Under the pieces are notes generated by a model, which was given only the letters and a program-made list of their open reading frames with translations, searched no databases and was not told the origin of the DNA. Both the position numbers and the translations under genes were made by a program. Positions 25,367-32,725 of a stretch of 37,352 nt of DNA are shown in pieces. Position 1 is the stretch's first letter. The number at the start of each line of letters is the position of its first letter. Source of the DNA: Mariprofundus sp. (GTDB taxonomy: Bacteria > Pseudomonadota > Zetaproteobacteria > Mariprofundales > Mariprofundaceae); contig JAUZQK010000089.1 of NCBI GenBank assembly GCA_030951025.1, forward strand, positions 1 to 37,352. The letters run 5' to 3'.

Positions 25367-26056
25367 ATGGAACAATTGGATCAAATAGCTGGCATTTTAG
25401 CCCTGACAATGGGGGCGGCATGGGCCAGTGGCATCAATTTGTATGCGGCGATTCTGATGCTCGGCCTGATGGGCACAACGGGCAATATCGATTTGCCACC
25501 GGGGCTCGAAATACTCACTGACCCGATGGTGTTGATGGCGGCCGGTGTGATGTATGCGGTTGAATTCTTTGCGGATAAAATCCCCGGTGTGGATAGTAGC
25601 TGGGATGCTTTACACACATTCATTCGAATCCCTGCCGGAGCCATGCTGGCTGCCGGTGCCGTGGGTGATGTGACACCGGCGCTGGATCTGGCCGCCGGTA
25701 TTATGGGAGGCGGTTTGGCTGCGGCCACACATGCCACCAAGGCTGGCACGCGTGCCCTGATCAACACATCACCTGAACCGTTTAGCAACTGGACAGCATC
25801 AGTCACTGAAGATGTTGCTGTGATCGCAGGGCTCTGGACAGCGTTGAATCATCCGACACTGTTTGTTGGTCTGATGATCGTATTTATTATCCTGATGATT
25901 TGGTTGTTGCCTAAAATGTGGCGTGCGATCAAAGCGGTATTCAGGAAAATGCGCAGCTTTTTTGGTGCAAAAGAGCAAAGCCCACTTTCAACCGAGCCAT
26001 TAAAACAACCGGAGAGCAAGCCGCCATCGCAAGCGATCACCCCGCCGGATAAATAA
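25367..26056 (+). CDS. DUF4126 membrane protein
   Basis: This 229-residue protein has about five hydrophobic segments and the DUF4126 pattern. It opens with GAAWASGINLYAAILMLGLMG, has an acidic central AVEFFADKIPGVDSSWDALHTFIR, and a conserved GGGLAAATHATKAGTRALINTSPEPFSN. The last 30 residues are a Pro/Ser/Lys tail, which is probably cytoplasmic. Function is not established. AGGAG lies close to the ATG. It follows gpmI by 105 bases and may share its transcript. It is convergent with mutM. Confidence 0.88.
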   Translation: MEQLDQIAGILALTMGAAWASGINLYAAILMLGLMGTTGNIDLPPGLEILTDPMVLMAAGVMYAVEFFADKIPGVDSSWDALHTFIRIPAGAMLAAGAVGDVTPALDLAAGIMGGGLAAATHATKAGTRALINTSPEPFSNWTASVTEDVAVIAGLWTALNHPTLFVGLMIVFIILMIWLLPKMWRAIKAVFRKMRSFFGAKEQSPLSTEPLKQPESKPPSQAITPPDK

Positions 26057-26093
26057 CTGCTGCTCTGCTGCTTTTAAACTATCGCGGTTCAAA

Positions 26094-26939
26094 TCAGTGC
26101 TGGCAACCGGGGCAGTAAAAGCTGCTGCGTCCAGCTTGGGTGATGCGTTTGATGTGGTTCGGGCATCGCAAGCAGGCTTTGCCCTGCCGGCCATAGACTT
26201 GAAAGCTGTGGGCGAAATATCCGGGTTTGCCTTCGCTGTTCACAAAATCACGAATGCTTGAGCCACCGGCGGCAATGGCTTCCTGCAACACCTGTTGAAT
26301 CATTTCGAGCAGTAATATAAGTCGGGGGCGGGAAATACGTCCAGCGGCTCTGGCCGGATGAATGCCGGCTCGAAATAAGGATTCTGCGGCATAGATATTA
26401 CCCACACCAACCACGTTTTTGGCATCCATGATGATGTTTTTAATCGGCGCTTTGCGAGCCTTACAGATGGCGGCCAGATGATTGATATCGAATGTCTGTG
26501 CCAGTGGTTCAGGGCCTAGCTTGGCAAACCAGGCATGTGATTGCCACGCATCTGCATCGAGCAGGCCTGCATAACCAAAACGCCGGGCATCGCGATAGCG
26601 CAAGCTTTGACCATCGTCGAGGTGAAAACAAACATGTTCATGGGCACCTGCTTTTGCTTGCTGTGGCAGCACATGAAACTGGCCGGTCATGCCCAGATGC
26701 CAGACCAGTATTTGGGCTGGTTTCATTTCGTCCAATGTGTTTTGGGCTTGATCAAATGAAAACAACAGGTATTTGGATCGGCGCTGCACATGTTTCAAAC
26801 GCTTGCCAACCAGACTGGCCAAATCGGGCAAGGCATAACGCAAGCTGTGCCGGTGGCAGGTGACGCTTACAATTTCTCTAGCCTGCAATAGCGGCTCAAG
26901 TCCGCGTCGTACGGTTTCAACTTCAGGTAATTCAGGCAT
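26094..26939 (-). CDS. mutM: Formamidopyrimidine-DNA glycosylase
   Basis: MutM removes 8-oxoguanine and other oxidised bases and nicks the abasic strand. The N-terminal MPELPEVETVRRGL gives the catalytic Pro after Met removal and the Glu next to it. RRSKYLLF holds the beta-elimination lysine, and the helix-two-turn-helix is KNVVGVGNIYAAESLF. The zinc finger is CLRCPNHIKRI...YCPGC at the C-terminus. All key residues are intact. The start overlaps the def stop by eight bases, so gcvR-def-mutM probably form one unit. Confidence 0.97.
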   Translation of the reverse strand: MPELPEVETVRRGLEPLLQAREIVSVTCHRHSLRYALPDLASLVGKRLKHVQRRSKYLLFSFDQAQNTLDEMKPAQILVWHLGMTGQFHVLPQQAKAGAHEHVCFHLDDGQSLRYRDARRFGYAGLLDADAWQSHAWFAKLGPEPLAQTFDINHLAAICKARKAPIKNIIMDAKNVVGVGNIYAAESLFRAGIHPARAAGRISRPRLILLLEMIQQVLQEAIAAGGSSIRDFVNSEGKPGYFAHSFQVYGRQGKACLRCPNHIKRITQAGRSSFYCPGCQH

Positions 26940-27423
26940 GCAAACGTCGCATCAAGGCTTTGCTTGAGAGTACGCGGTCAATGAACAAAATACCATCGAG
27001 ATGATCGATTTCATGCTGGATGACCCGCGCTTCAAAGCCGACCGCTTCGATTTGTTGGGTCTGGCCAAAGCGATCATCAAAGCGGACAGATATCTCGGCA
27101 GCGCGCGGCACCATGCCCACCCAGTCAGGCACAGATAAACAGCCTTCACGACCAAGACGTTCCCCGTTGGCCGATGTGATGACCGGATTGGCCATCAATA
27201 ATACACCGTGGTTTTTGCATGGTCTGAGGCTGGCACTGCAATCGATCACAATCATGCGCCTGTTATCACCGACCTGTGGTGCGGCGATGCCAACCCCGCC
27301 GGGGCCTGCTTGCATTGTCTGCTGCAAGTCTGAAAAGGTGTGCTGCAAGGCAGCATCGAACAGGGCTACAACATCAGAAATGCGACGCAAATGTGCATCG
27401 GGATGGGTTAATATGCTTGGCAT
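26932..27423 (-). CDS. def: Peptide deformylase
   Basis: Deformylase removes the formyl group from nascent proteins. The three motifs are intact: GVGIAAPQVG, EGCLSVP with the metal Cys, and QHEIDHLDGILFID with two metal His and the catalytic Glu. I start at the ATG at 27423 (MPSILTHPDAHLRR), which matches the family N-terminus and lies 25 bases after gcvR. An upstream ATG at 27465 would overlap gcvR and add an atypical leader. No strong ribosome site precedes either. The enzyme length of 163 residues is normal. The usual partner fmt is not adjacent. Confidence 0.95.
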   Translation of the reverse strand: MPSILTHPDAHLRRISDVVALFDAALQHTFSDLQQTMQAGPGGVGIAAPQVGDNRRMIVIDCSASLRPCKNHGVLLMANPVITSANGERLGREGCLSVPDWVGMVPRAAEISVRFDDRFGQTQQIEAVGFEARVIQHEIDHLDGILFIDRVLSSKALMRRLHA

Positions 27424-27448
27424 TGCAGTGGGTGTGGGGAAGGAAGCG

Positions 27449-28015
27449 TTAAAGTACAGCGTCATCCAACACATGCAGATCGACATCAACACCGATCTGC
27501 TTGGCTACGGCATCGAGTGCAATTTGCATTGCATCACCTTGGCCTGCAGCTGCGACCTCCAATACCATCATATATACATTACCTTGTTTTATCGCGTTGG
27601 ATTCAGTGGGATTAGATTCGGTGGCTCTGGATTGGGTCGAGACATCCACAACCGATATACCGAGAGTCGATAAAGCCTCGGTGACGGCGTGTACAATGCC
27701 GGCTTTGTCGGCACCATGTACGGTGATCACATGGTCCGGTTCCAAGGCTGGAGCAGATGCTTCTTCATCGCTGATGGTTTGTGATTGCACGGTTAAACGT
27801 GTGCGTTGTTCAAGCTCGGCCAAAGCCGCTTTTAATTCACTGATACTGCGGTTTTCAGGCAGTCGTACAATCAGCATCATGGTGAAACGACCGCGCAGGG
27901 CAGTCATCGATGAATCTTCAATATTGGCATTGAGATGCAGCAGAGCTTCGGCCACATCACAGACAATGCCGGGACGATCATGACCTGAAATAGATAATAA
28001 TACACTGGACATCAT
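27449..28015 (-). CDS. gcvR: Tandem ACT-domain protein, GcvR-like
   Basis: The 188-residue protein has two ACT domains: residues 3-80 (LLSISGHDRPGIVCDVAEALLHLNANIEDSSM) and about 93-180 (ITVHGADKAGIVHAVTEALSTLGISVVDVSTQ). This is the layout of GcvR, the glycine-responsive partner of GcvA. No GcvA or gcv genes are in view, so glycine control is a family inference only. GGGAG precedes a doubled ATG; either could be used. A five-residue tandem repeat (ATESN PTESN) is inserted in the loop before the last part of the second ACT domain. It lies between iscA and def on the same strand. Confidence 0.85.
   Translation of the reverse strand: MMSSVLLSISGHDRPGIVCDVAEALLHLNANIEDSSMTALRGRFTMMLIVRLPENRSISELKAALAELEQRTRLTVQSQTISDEEASAPALEPDHVITVHGADKAGIVHAVTEALSTLGISVVDVSTQSRATESNPTESNAIKQGNVYMMVLEVAAAGQGDAMQIALDAVAKQIGVDVDLHVLDDAVL
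27596..27640 (-). repeat. 15-bp in-frame repeat within gcvR
   Basis: Two 15-bp units at 27596-27610 and 27611-27625 encode PTESN and ATESN on the minus strand. A degenerate third unit follows at 27626-27640. They fall in the variable loop of the second ACT domain. Confidence 0.6.
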
Positions 28016-28145
28016 AACTCCCTTGAAATGGTTGGGTTCAATACACTGTTTGAATCAAAACAGGGCTGAGGCTAAACAGCCTGTGCGAAAAAAAGAATAG
28101 TCTGATCGACAGAGTGTTTGAAAACGCGGTGATTTGACTGCATTC

Positions 28146-28173
28146 AAAAGGCCCGATTATGTGGGCTTAAAGC
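28146..28173 (-). terminator. Weak possible terminator after iscA
   Basis: On the minus strand, just after the iscA stop, a GCCC...GGGC stem with an eight-base loop is followed by CTTTT. A competing GGCTTTAAGCC hairpin overlaps it. The stem is short, so readthrough into gcvR is likely. Confidence 0.35.
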
Positions 28174-28509
28174 CTATACGGAAAAAGATTCACCGCAGCC
28201 GCATGCACCTTTTTCATTGGGGTTGTTATAAATAAAAGCCGATGACAATACATCTTTTTGGAAATCCAGCTGCAGCCCAGTCAGCGCAGAACTGTATGAT
28301 TCCGCATCAATATAAAGATCAAAACCATCATAGGCTTTGATCAAATCACTGTCTTTTGCCGCATCGGATAAATCCATGACATATTCCAGACCGGAACAGC
28401 CGGCAGGCCGAACAGCCAGCGACAGACCGGCTTTACCTGCATCACTTACCAGCGTTTGAATGCGTGCAATCGCCGCGTCGGTTAATTCGATATTGATTTC
28501 TTGTGCCAT
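28174..28509 (-). CDS. iscA: A-type iron-sulfur cluster carrier (IscA/ErpA)
   Basis: This 111-residue A-type carrier delivers Fe-S clusters to apo-proteins. The three cysteines expected of the family are present: Cys38 in AGCSG, and Cys103 and Cys105 in the CGCGESF tail. It is the third gene of iscR-iscS-iscA. The IscU scaffold, and hscAB/fdx, are missing from the expected places. GGAGAA lies close to the ATG. IscA, ErpA and SufA cannot be separated from the sequence alone. The 51-bp gap to iscS has no hairpin of note. Confidence 0.9.
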   Translation of the reverse strand: MAQEINIELTDAAIARIQTLVSDAGKAGLSLAVRPAGCSGLEYVMDLSDAAKDSDLIKAYDGFDLYIDAESYSSALTGLQLDFQKDVLSSAFIYNNPNEKGACGCGESFSV

Positions 28510-28560
28510 GTTTTCTCCATTGTTGTTTAATGTTGCTAGCTCGCGCAGTCGTTATTGAAC

Positions 28561-29694
28561 TTACTCAGTGACCAGGCCTGCCATGCCGCGTAAACGCTGA
28601 CGTGATTTGACCAGCGCTTTAACCAGCGCATCGGCATCATCCATGGTATTGCCGGGGCCAAAGCTTACACGTACAGATGAGCGTGCTGTGGCATCATTCA
28701 CCCCCATCGCCAGCAACACATGCGATGCCTCTCGCTTGCCCGATGAGCAGGCTGAGCCTGAAGCCACGGCAAAACCAGCCAAATCCAACTGCATCAATAA
28801 GGTTTCACCATCCATGCCCGGCAAGATAAACAAGCTGGTATTGGCTGTGCGCGCTGTCTGTTCGGAGATGATGCGCACTGTCGGTATCTGGTTTTTTAGC
28901 TGTTGTTCAAAGCTATCGCGTATGGGGGCAAATGTGGTGAAATCAATCTGCCCCAAAGCGGCTGCGAAACCAGCGATGCCGGGCACATTCTCTGTGCCTG
29001 AACGACGCTTACGTTCCTGTCCACCGCCGGGAGTGAGTTCGTGCAGTTTCATGCCGCGTCTCACCAGCAGCGCACCCACGCCCTTCGGGCCACCAATTTT
29101 ATGGGCGGATAAACTCATAAAATCGATGTCGAGCTGTTGGAAGTTAAGGCTTGATTTGCCCAGCGCCTGCACTGCATCCACCAGCATGGTGATGCCGCGC
29201 GCACGACAAAAGGCAGCCACCTCTTGCACAGGCTGAATTGCACCACTCTCATTGTTGACCATCATCATGCATACTAAACGGGTATCATCAGTAATCGCTG
29301 CGATCATGCTTTCAGCACTGACCATACCATCGCTGTTGGGACGCACTTGAATGATCTCGAAACAATCACCTTTAAGCTGCGATAAGGGTTTAAGCACTGC
29401 TGGATGTTCAATCGCGGTGCATACCACACTGCCTGATTGTAATGATGCCAGCACACTGTGAATGGCTATATTATTGGCTTCGGTGCCGCCGGAGGTGAAT
29501 ACCACGCTGCCTGATTCGCAGCCCACAAAAGCTGCCAGTTGATCGCGTCCATCATCGACAATGCGCCGCGCGGCACGGCCTGCCCAATGCAGGCTGGAGG
29601 GGTTGCCGGGTGCTTCTAAGGCAGCCTTGGCTACAGCCTCGAGTGCCGCCTGCACGGGCGGGCAGGTGGCATTACAATCAAGATATCGCTTCAA
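28561..29694 (-). CDS. iscS: Cysteine desulfurase (IscS/NifS class)
   Basis: This PLP enzyme takes sulfur from cysteine for Fe-S assembly. Lys199 (SLSAHKIGGPKG) is the PLP lysine, His97 (AIEHPAV) lies over the cofactor, and the sulfur-carrying Cys316 is in GSACSSGKREASHVLLAMG. The N-terminus reads YLDCNATCPP where most members have YLDNNATTP. At 377 residues it is about 25 shorter than E. coli IscS and closer to the NifS size. The start is a TTG inside the end of iscR, with GAAGGAA ten bases upstream, giving a 17-base overlap and probable coupling. Its sulfur acceptor IscU is not in the operon. Confidence 0.94.
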   Translation of the reverse strand: MKRYLDCNATCPPVQAALEAVAKAALEAPGNPSSLHWAGRAARRIVDDGRDQLAAFVGCESGSVVFTSGGTEANNIAIHSVLASLQSGSVVCTAIEHPAVLKPLSQLKGDCFEIIQVRPNSDGMVSAESMIAAITDDTRLVCMMMVNNESGAIQPVQEVAAFCRARGITMLVDAVQALGKSSLNFQQLDIDFMSLSAHKIGGPKGVGALLVRRGMKLHELTPGGGQERKRRSGTENVPGIAGFAAALGQIDFTTFAPIRDSFEQQLKNQIPTVRIISEQTARTANTSLFILPGMDGETLLMQLDLAGFAVASGSACSSGKREASHVLLAMGVNDATARSSVRVSFGPGNTMDDADALVKALVKSRQRLRGMAGLVTE

Positions 29695-30175
29695 TTTTTA
29701 TCATTCCTTCAGCCATTGGATCAGCCGGTAAATATCTGGCCACATCACCAAGTTGGATATGATTCAGCACTGCATCTTTGGCACATACCTGAGCCAGACT
29801 GACCGAATCCATAAAGCGGTAAATATGCAAACCTAACGATTCCCATAATTGATGTGTGTCGCAACGCTGGCCACGGTGACAGCCGCGAATACCATTTTCA
29901 CACATGGTGGTGCGCACCGGCTCATTGACCGCACGAATAATATCTGCAACGGATATATCGACGGCATCCTTGGCCAGTAAATAACCACCACCGGGTCCGC
30001 GCACTGAGTTTACTAAACCGCTTTCACGCAAACGCCGAAATAACTGCTCGAGATAGGACAACGAGATATATTGTCGTTCTGAAATGGCGGATAATGTAAT
30101 CGGCCCCTGATCGCGCTGATTATTCAAATCTACCATCGCCGAAACGGCATAACGGCCTTTACTTGTTAATCGCAT
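29678..30175 (-). CDS. iscR: Rrf2-family iron-sulfur regulator IscR
   Basis: IscR senses [2Fe-2S] status and represses the isc genes. The 165-residue protein has the N-terminal winged helix (MRLTSKGRYAVSAMVDL ... SLSYLEQLFRRLRESGLVNS) and the GPGGGY wing (60-65). The cluster ligands are Cys92, Cys99, Cys105 and His108 in TTMCENGIRGCHRGQRC...H. The first gap is six residues; in E. coli it is five. GGAGGTAAG precedes the ATG. The upstream region holds an IscR-type box over the -35, so autorepression is likely. Confidence 0.96.
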   Translation of the reverse strand: MRLTSKGRYAVSAMVDLNNQRDQGPITLSAISERQYISLSYLEQLFRRLRESGLVNSVRGPGGGYLLAKDAVDISVADIIRAVNEPVRTTMCENGIRGCHRGQRCDTHQLWESLGLHIYRFMDSVSLAQVCAKDAVLNHIQLGDVARYLPADPMAEGMIKIEAIS

Positions 30176-30211
30176 ATCTTACCTCCATGGGTGATAATAC
30201 CCTTGTAAAAA

Positions 30212-30235
30212 AGTCGGATATTATTAATTCCGACT
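30212..30235. promoter_or_regulatory. Second dyad, AGTCGGA-N10-TCCGACT, across the iscR -10
   Basis: AGTCGGA at 30212-30218 and its exact complement TCCGACT at 30229-30235 are ten bases apart and cover the -10. The right half is shared with the GACT half of the type-1 box, so the two dyads overlap. A second IscR or another regulator may bind. Confidence 0.45.
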
Positions 30236-30246
30236 AATTTAGTCAA
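30218..30246 (-). promoter_or_regulatory. iscR promoter
   Basis: On the minus strand a -35 TTGACT (30246-30241) and a -10 TAATAT (30223-30218) are separated by exactly 17 bases. The ATG lies about 43 bases downstream. Confidence 0.82.
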
Positions 30247-30250
30247 GTAT
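30226..30250 (-). promoter_or_regulatory. IscR type-1 binding site
   Basis: The minus strand reads ATACTTGACTAAATTAGTC then GGAATT. It keeps the E. coli type-1 core (ATASYYGACTRWWWYAGTCRR) and fails only at the right edge. GACTA-AAT-TAGTC is a perfect dyad. It covers the -35, which is the position for repression. Confidence 0.78.
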
Positions 30251-30268
30251 ATAAGTGTTGTCGCTTTG

Positions 30269-30298
30269 TTGATGCATGATGTTGATTCAATCTATAAT
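30269..30298 (+). promoter_or_regulatory. Promoter of the TPR-sulfotransferase gene
   Basis: A perfect -10 TATAAT at 30293-30298 and a -35 TTGATG at 30269-30274 are 18 bases apart. The ATG is 79 bases past the -10, which leaves a leader of about 70 bases. It diverges from the iscR promoter with about 20 bases between the -35 boxes. Confidence 0.55.
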
Positions 30299-30376
30299 TA
30301 ACAGATGAGTATGGTTTCTCGTAACATTCACACATAGATTCGCCAGCATATATTCACAGGCACAGGAGCAATAGGC

Positions 30377-32122
30377 ATGGCATCGAACTCAAAACTATCC
30401 AATAACAAAAAACGTAAAATAAAAATGTTGTTGGCTGATGCCTTTGCGGCTTTGCAGCAGCAGGAGCATGGGCAATGTGAACAACAATGCCGATCTATTC
30501 AAGCGATCCAGCCTAATAATGCTGATGTTACTTATATGCTTGCGCTGTTGGCTCGAGAACGCAATCAGCTGGAGCGGGCGGAAATATATTTTAAACAAGC
30601 TATTGCGTTGACACCGAAACGGGTTGACTTTATTGCGGCTTTGGCTGGTTTTTATTTGTCTACCGGAGCCTATGAGCAAGCCTTGCCAGCATACCAGCAG
30701 GTTTTACGTTTGGAATCACACAATATACATGCCCTCACCGGTTTGGCTGGCGTAATGGTTTGTCTTGAACGTTATGATGAGGCGATTCAATTGTTAGCAG
30801 TGGCTAAAAAACAACGGCCGGGTGCCATTGATATTCGCATGGGGCTATTTCAAGCCTGTCATGATAGCGGCCGCATTGAACAGGCGCGTGGACATCTACA
30901 GGATATACTTCAACGCGATGCGAATAACGCGCAGGCATTTTATAATTTGAGCCTGCTGGAAATAGAGGGGGGTGCGTTGGGTGCCGGTGAAGAGACGATC
31001 AGGCAAGCCATCTTATGTGATCCGAATTATACCGAAGCGTATCTTGTACTTGCTGATTTGCAGCGTTTTAGCCATGCGAATGATGATGTATTGGCCATGC
31101 GGGCGCTCTACGATTGCTGTGCGGGCTACTCTCTTGAGCGGATGAATATGGCCTTTGCGCTGGCCAAGGTTTATGATGATATAGCGCGGGCGAGCAAGGG
31201 CTTGGTTGAGCAGGGTTCGATTGGGCAGGGTGTGATTGGGCAGAATAAAACTGATTTTGATATTGCCTTCAGTTTTATTCAAGAAGCAAATAATATTCGT
31301 CAAAGTGGTAGTCATTACGATGCCGTTGCCGAATTGCAGCAGATGCAACTGATAACGCAGCAATATACTGCTGATGTGTTGGCCGAGCATTCGGGCATCA
31401 GTAACAGTCAGGCTATCTTTATTCTTGGTATGCCACGCTCGGGTACCACGTTGGTTGAGCAGATACTCGCCGCCCATCCCGACGTGCAGGGCTGTGGTGA
31501 AAATAGCATGTTAAATCAGGCGATGTCAAATGTATCACAGAGCAGTATTACCGATCCGCTTGCCCCATGTCGTTGGACAACACAGCAATGTGAAGTGGCG
31601 GGATCAGCTTACCTGCAGCGAGTCATAGAACAGCAATCAGCAACGTGTAAATTCACCGATAAAACCTTGAGCCTTATCATACATATCGGTTCAATTGCAC
31701 GTTTTTTACCCAAAGCTAAAATCGTCTATGTGCGGCGCAATGCGCTTGATACCTGTTTATCCATTTATAAAAACAACATTTCCGGAAGCAGCTTCGATTA
31801 TGGTCACGACCTTGAAACACTGGGGCATTATTACCGTGCGCATGAACAGCTGATGGATCATTGGAGAGAGGCCTTACCATCGAGGATGCTAATCGACATT
31901 GATTATGAGCAACTCATTGCCTCGCCGGAGCAGCAAAGTAAGGCTCTCGTAGATGCTTGCGGTTTAGCATGGCACCCTGATTGTCTCGATTTTCAGCATA
32001 GCAATAACCGTGTTCTCACCGCCAGTATGACGCAAGTACGCCAGCCAATATATAAGCGTGCGATAGGCTCAGCGCAGCCGTATCGCAAACATTTACAACC
32101 TCTCATCGACGCATTGGCATAA
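30377..32122 (+). CDS. TPR-repeat sulfotransferase
   Basis: The 581-residue protein has an N-terminal TPR solenoid of about seven repeats (residues 15-250). Examples are ADVTYMLALLARERNQLERAEIYFKQAIALTP and AFYNLSLLEIEGG. The C-terminal sulfotransferase domain begins near 345. It has the 5'-phosphosulfate loop GMPRSGTTLVEQIL (about 350-363) and the 3'-phosphate site IVYVRRNALDTCLSIYKN. Together they predict transfer of sulfate from PAPS to an unknown acceptor. No signal peptide is seen, so it is cytoplasmic. AGGAGC lies about nine bases before the ATG. The link between domains holds the 15-bp repeat at 31205. Confidence 0.9.
   Translation: MASNSKLSNNKKRKIKMLLADAFAALQQQEHGQCEQQCRSIQAIQPNNADVTYMLALLARERNQLERAEIYFKQAIALTPKRVDFIAALAGFYLSTGAYEQALPAYQQVLRLESHNIHALTGLAGVMVCLERYDEAIQLLAVAKKQRPGAIDIRMGLFQACHDSGRIEQARGHLQDILQRDANNAQAFYNLSLLEIEGGALGAGEETIRQAILCDPNYTEAYLVLADLQRFSHANDDVLAMRALYDCCAGYSLERMNMAFALAKVYDDIARASKGLVEQGSIGQGVIGQNKTDFDIAFSFIQEANNIRQSGSHYDAVAELQQMQLITQQYTADVLAEHSGISNSQAIFILGMPRSGTTLVEQILAAHPDVQGCGENSMLNQAMSNVSQSSITDPLAPCRWTTQQCEVAGSAYLQRVIEQQSATCKFTDKTLSLIIHIGSIARFLPKAKIVYVRRNALDTCLSIYKNNISGSSFDYGHDLETLGHYYRAHEQLMDHWREALPSRMLIDIDYEQLIASPEQQSKALVDACGLAWHPDCLDFQHSNNRVLTASMTQVRQPIYKRAIGSAQPYRKHLQPLIDALA
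31205..31249 (+). repeat. 15-bp in-frame repeat in the TPR-sulfotransferase
   Basis: Three 15-bp units at 31205-31219, 31220-31234 and 31235-31249 encode VEQGS, IGQGV and IGQNK. They lie between the TPR region and the sulfotransferase domain. The core GGGCAG recurs in units 2 and 3. Confidence 0.75.
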
Positions 32123-32183
32123 TGGCCTTATATTGGAATCAGGTTACTTTGACGGGGTTCATGGTTGAAACAAAGGAGTAGAT

Positions 32184-32471
32184 ATGATTAAACATATCGT
32201 CATGTGGAAATTAAGAGATAAAGCCGATGCGGCTGAAATTAAAATCAGACTTGAAGCGCTGGCGGGTAAAATTCCGGGTTTATTGCATATTGAAGTCGGT
32301 ATTGATTTTCTTGCTTCGGAGCAATCGGCAGATGTGGTGCTTTATACCGAACTGGAAAGCCGTGAAGCCTTGCAAGCCTATCAAAGTCATCCGGAGCATC
32401 AGGCTGTTGTTCCGATTGTAAAAGCGGCTGCGATTGCACGTACGGTGGTGGATTATGAGGTGAATACGTAA
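32184..32471 (+). CDS. Dabb (stress-responsive alpha/beta-barrel) protein
   Basis: This 95-residue protein has the Dabb pattern. It opens with MIKHIVMWKLRDKADAAEI and a central LLHIEVGIDF strand, then has the motif DVVLYTELESREALQAYQSHPEHQAVV and a final AIARTVVDYE strand. Family members form dimeric ferredoxin-like barrels and are seldom assigned a reaction. AAAGGAGTAG gives a strong ribosome site seven bases before the ATG. It follows the sulfotransferase gene by 61 bases. The 254-bp gap behind it holds no gene. Confidence 0.88.
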   Translation: MIKHIVMWKLRDKADAAEIKIRLEALAGKIPGLLHIEVGIDFLASEQSADVVLYTELESREALQAYQSHPEHQAVVPIVKAAAIARTVVDYEVNT

Positions 32472-32675
32472 AGCATTGATATTGGCTTTGGCTTGTTTTC
32501 ACCGGGTTGAATAAAGCGATATTTTGCCAGTGCGAACTGCTGACAAAAAAGTAAAGGCTTGTGGTTTTTATGCTGGCGTGGTTCAATGATAAAAACAGCC
32601 CCAAAAATCTGTATGATTGCGCCCTGTGATGGCCGTGAATCAACTAAAAAACATCAACACAGATGAGCAGGAGCA

Positions 32676-32695
32676 TTCGATTTTTATAAATCGAA
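32676..32695. promoter_or_regulatory. 8-bp perfect inverted repeat upstream of recQ
   Basis: TTCGATTT and AAATCGAA flank a four-base TTAT. It lies 31 bases before the recQ ATG and could be an operator or an mRNA hairpin. It is not followed by a clean T-run on the plus strand, so a terminator is less likely. Confidence 0.4.
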
Positions 32696-32725
32696 GCATT
32701 GGGTTTTTCCGTGTGAGAGGATGAT

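Noticed and set aside
32570-32629. A short 19-codon ORF between the Dabb gene and recQ
   Set aside because: No ribosome site and no supporting feature.
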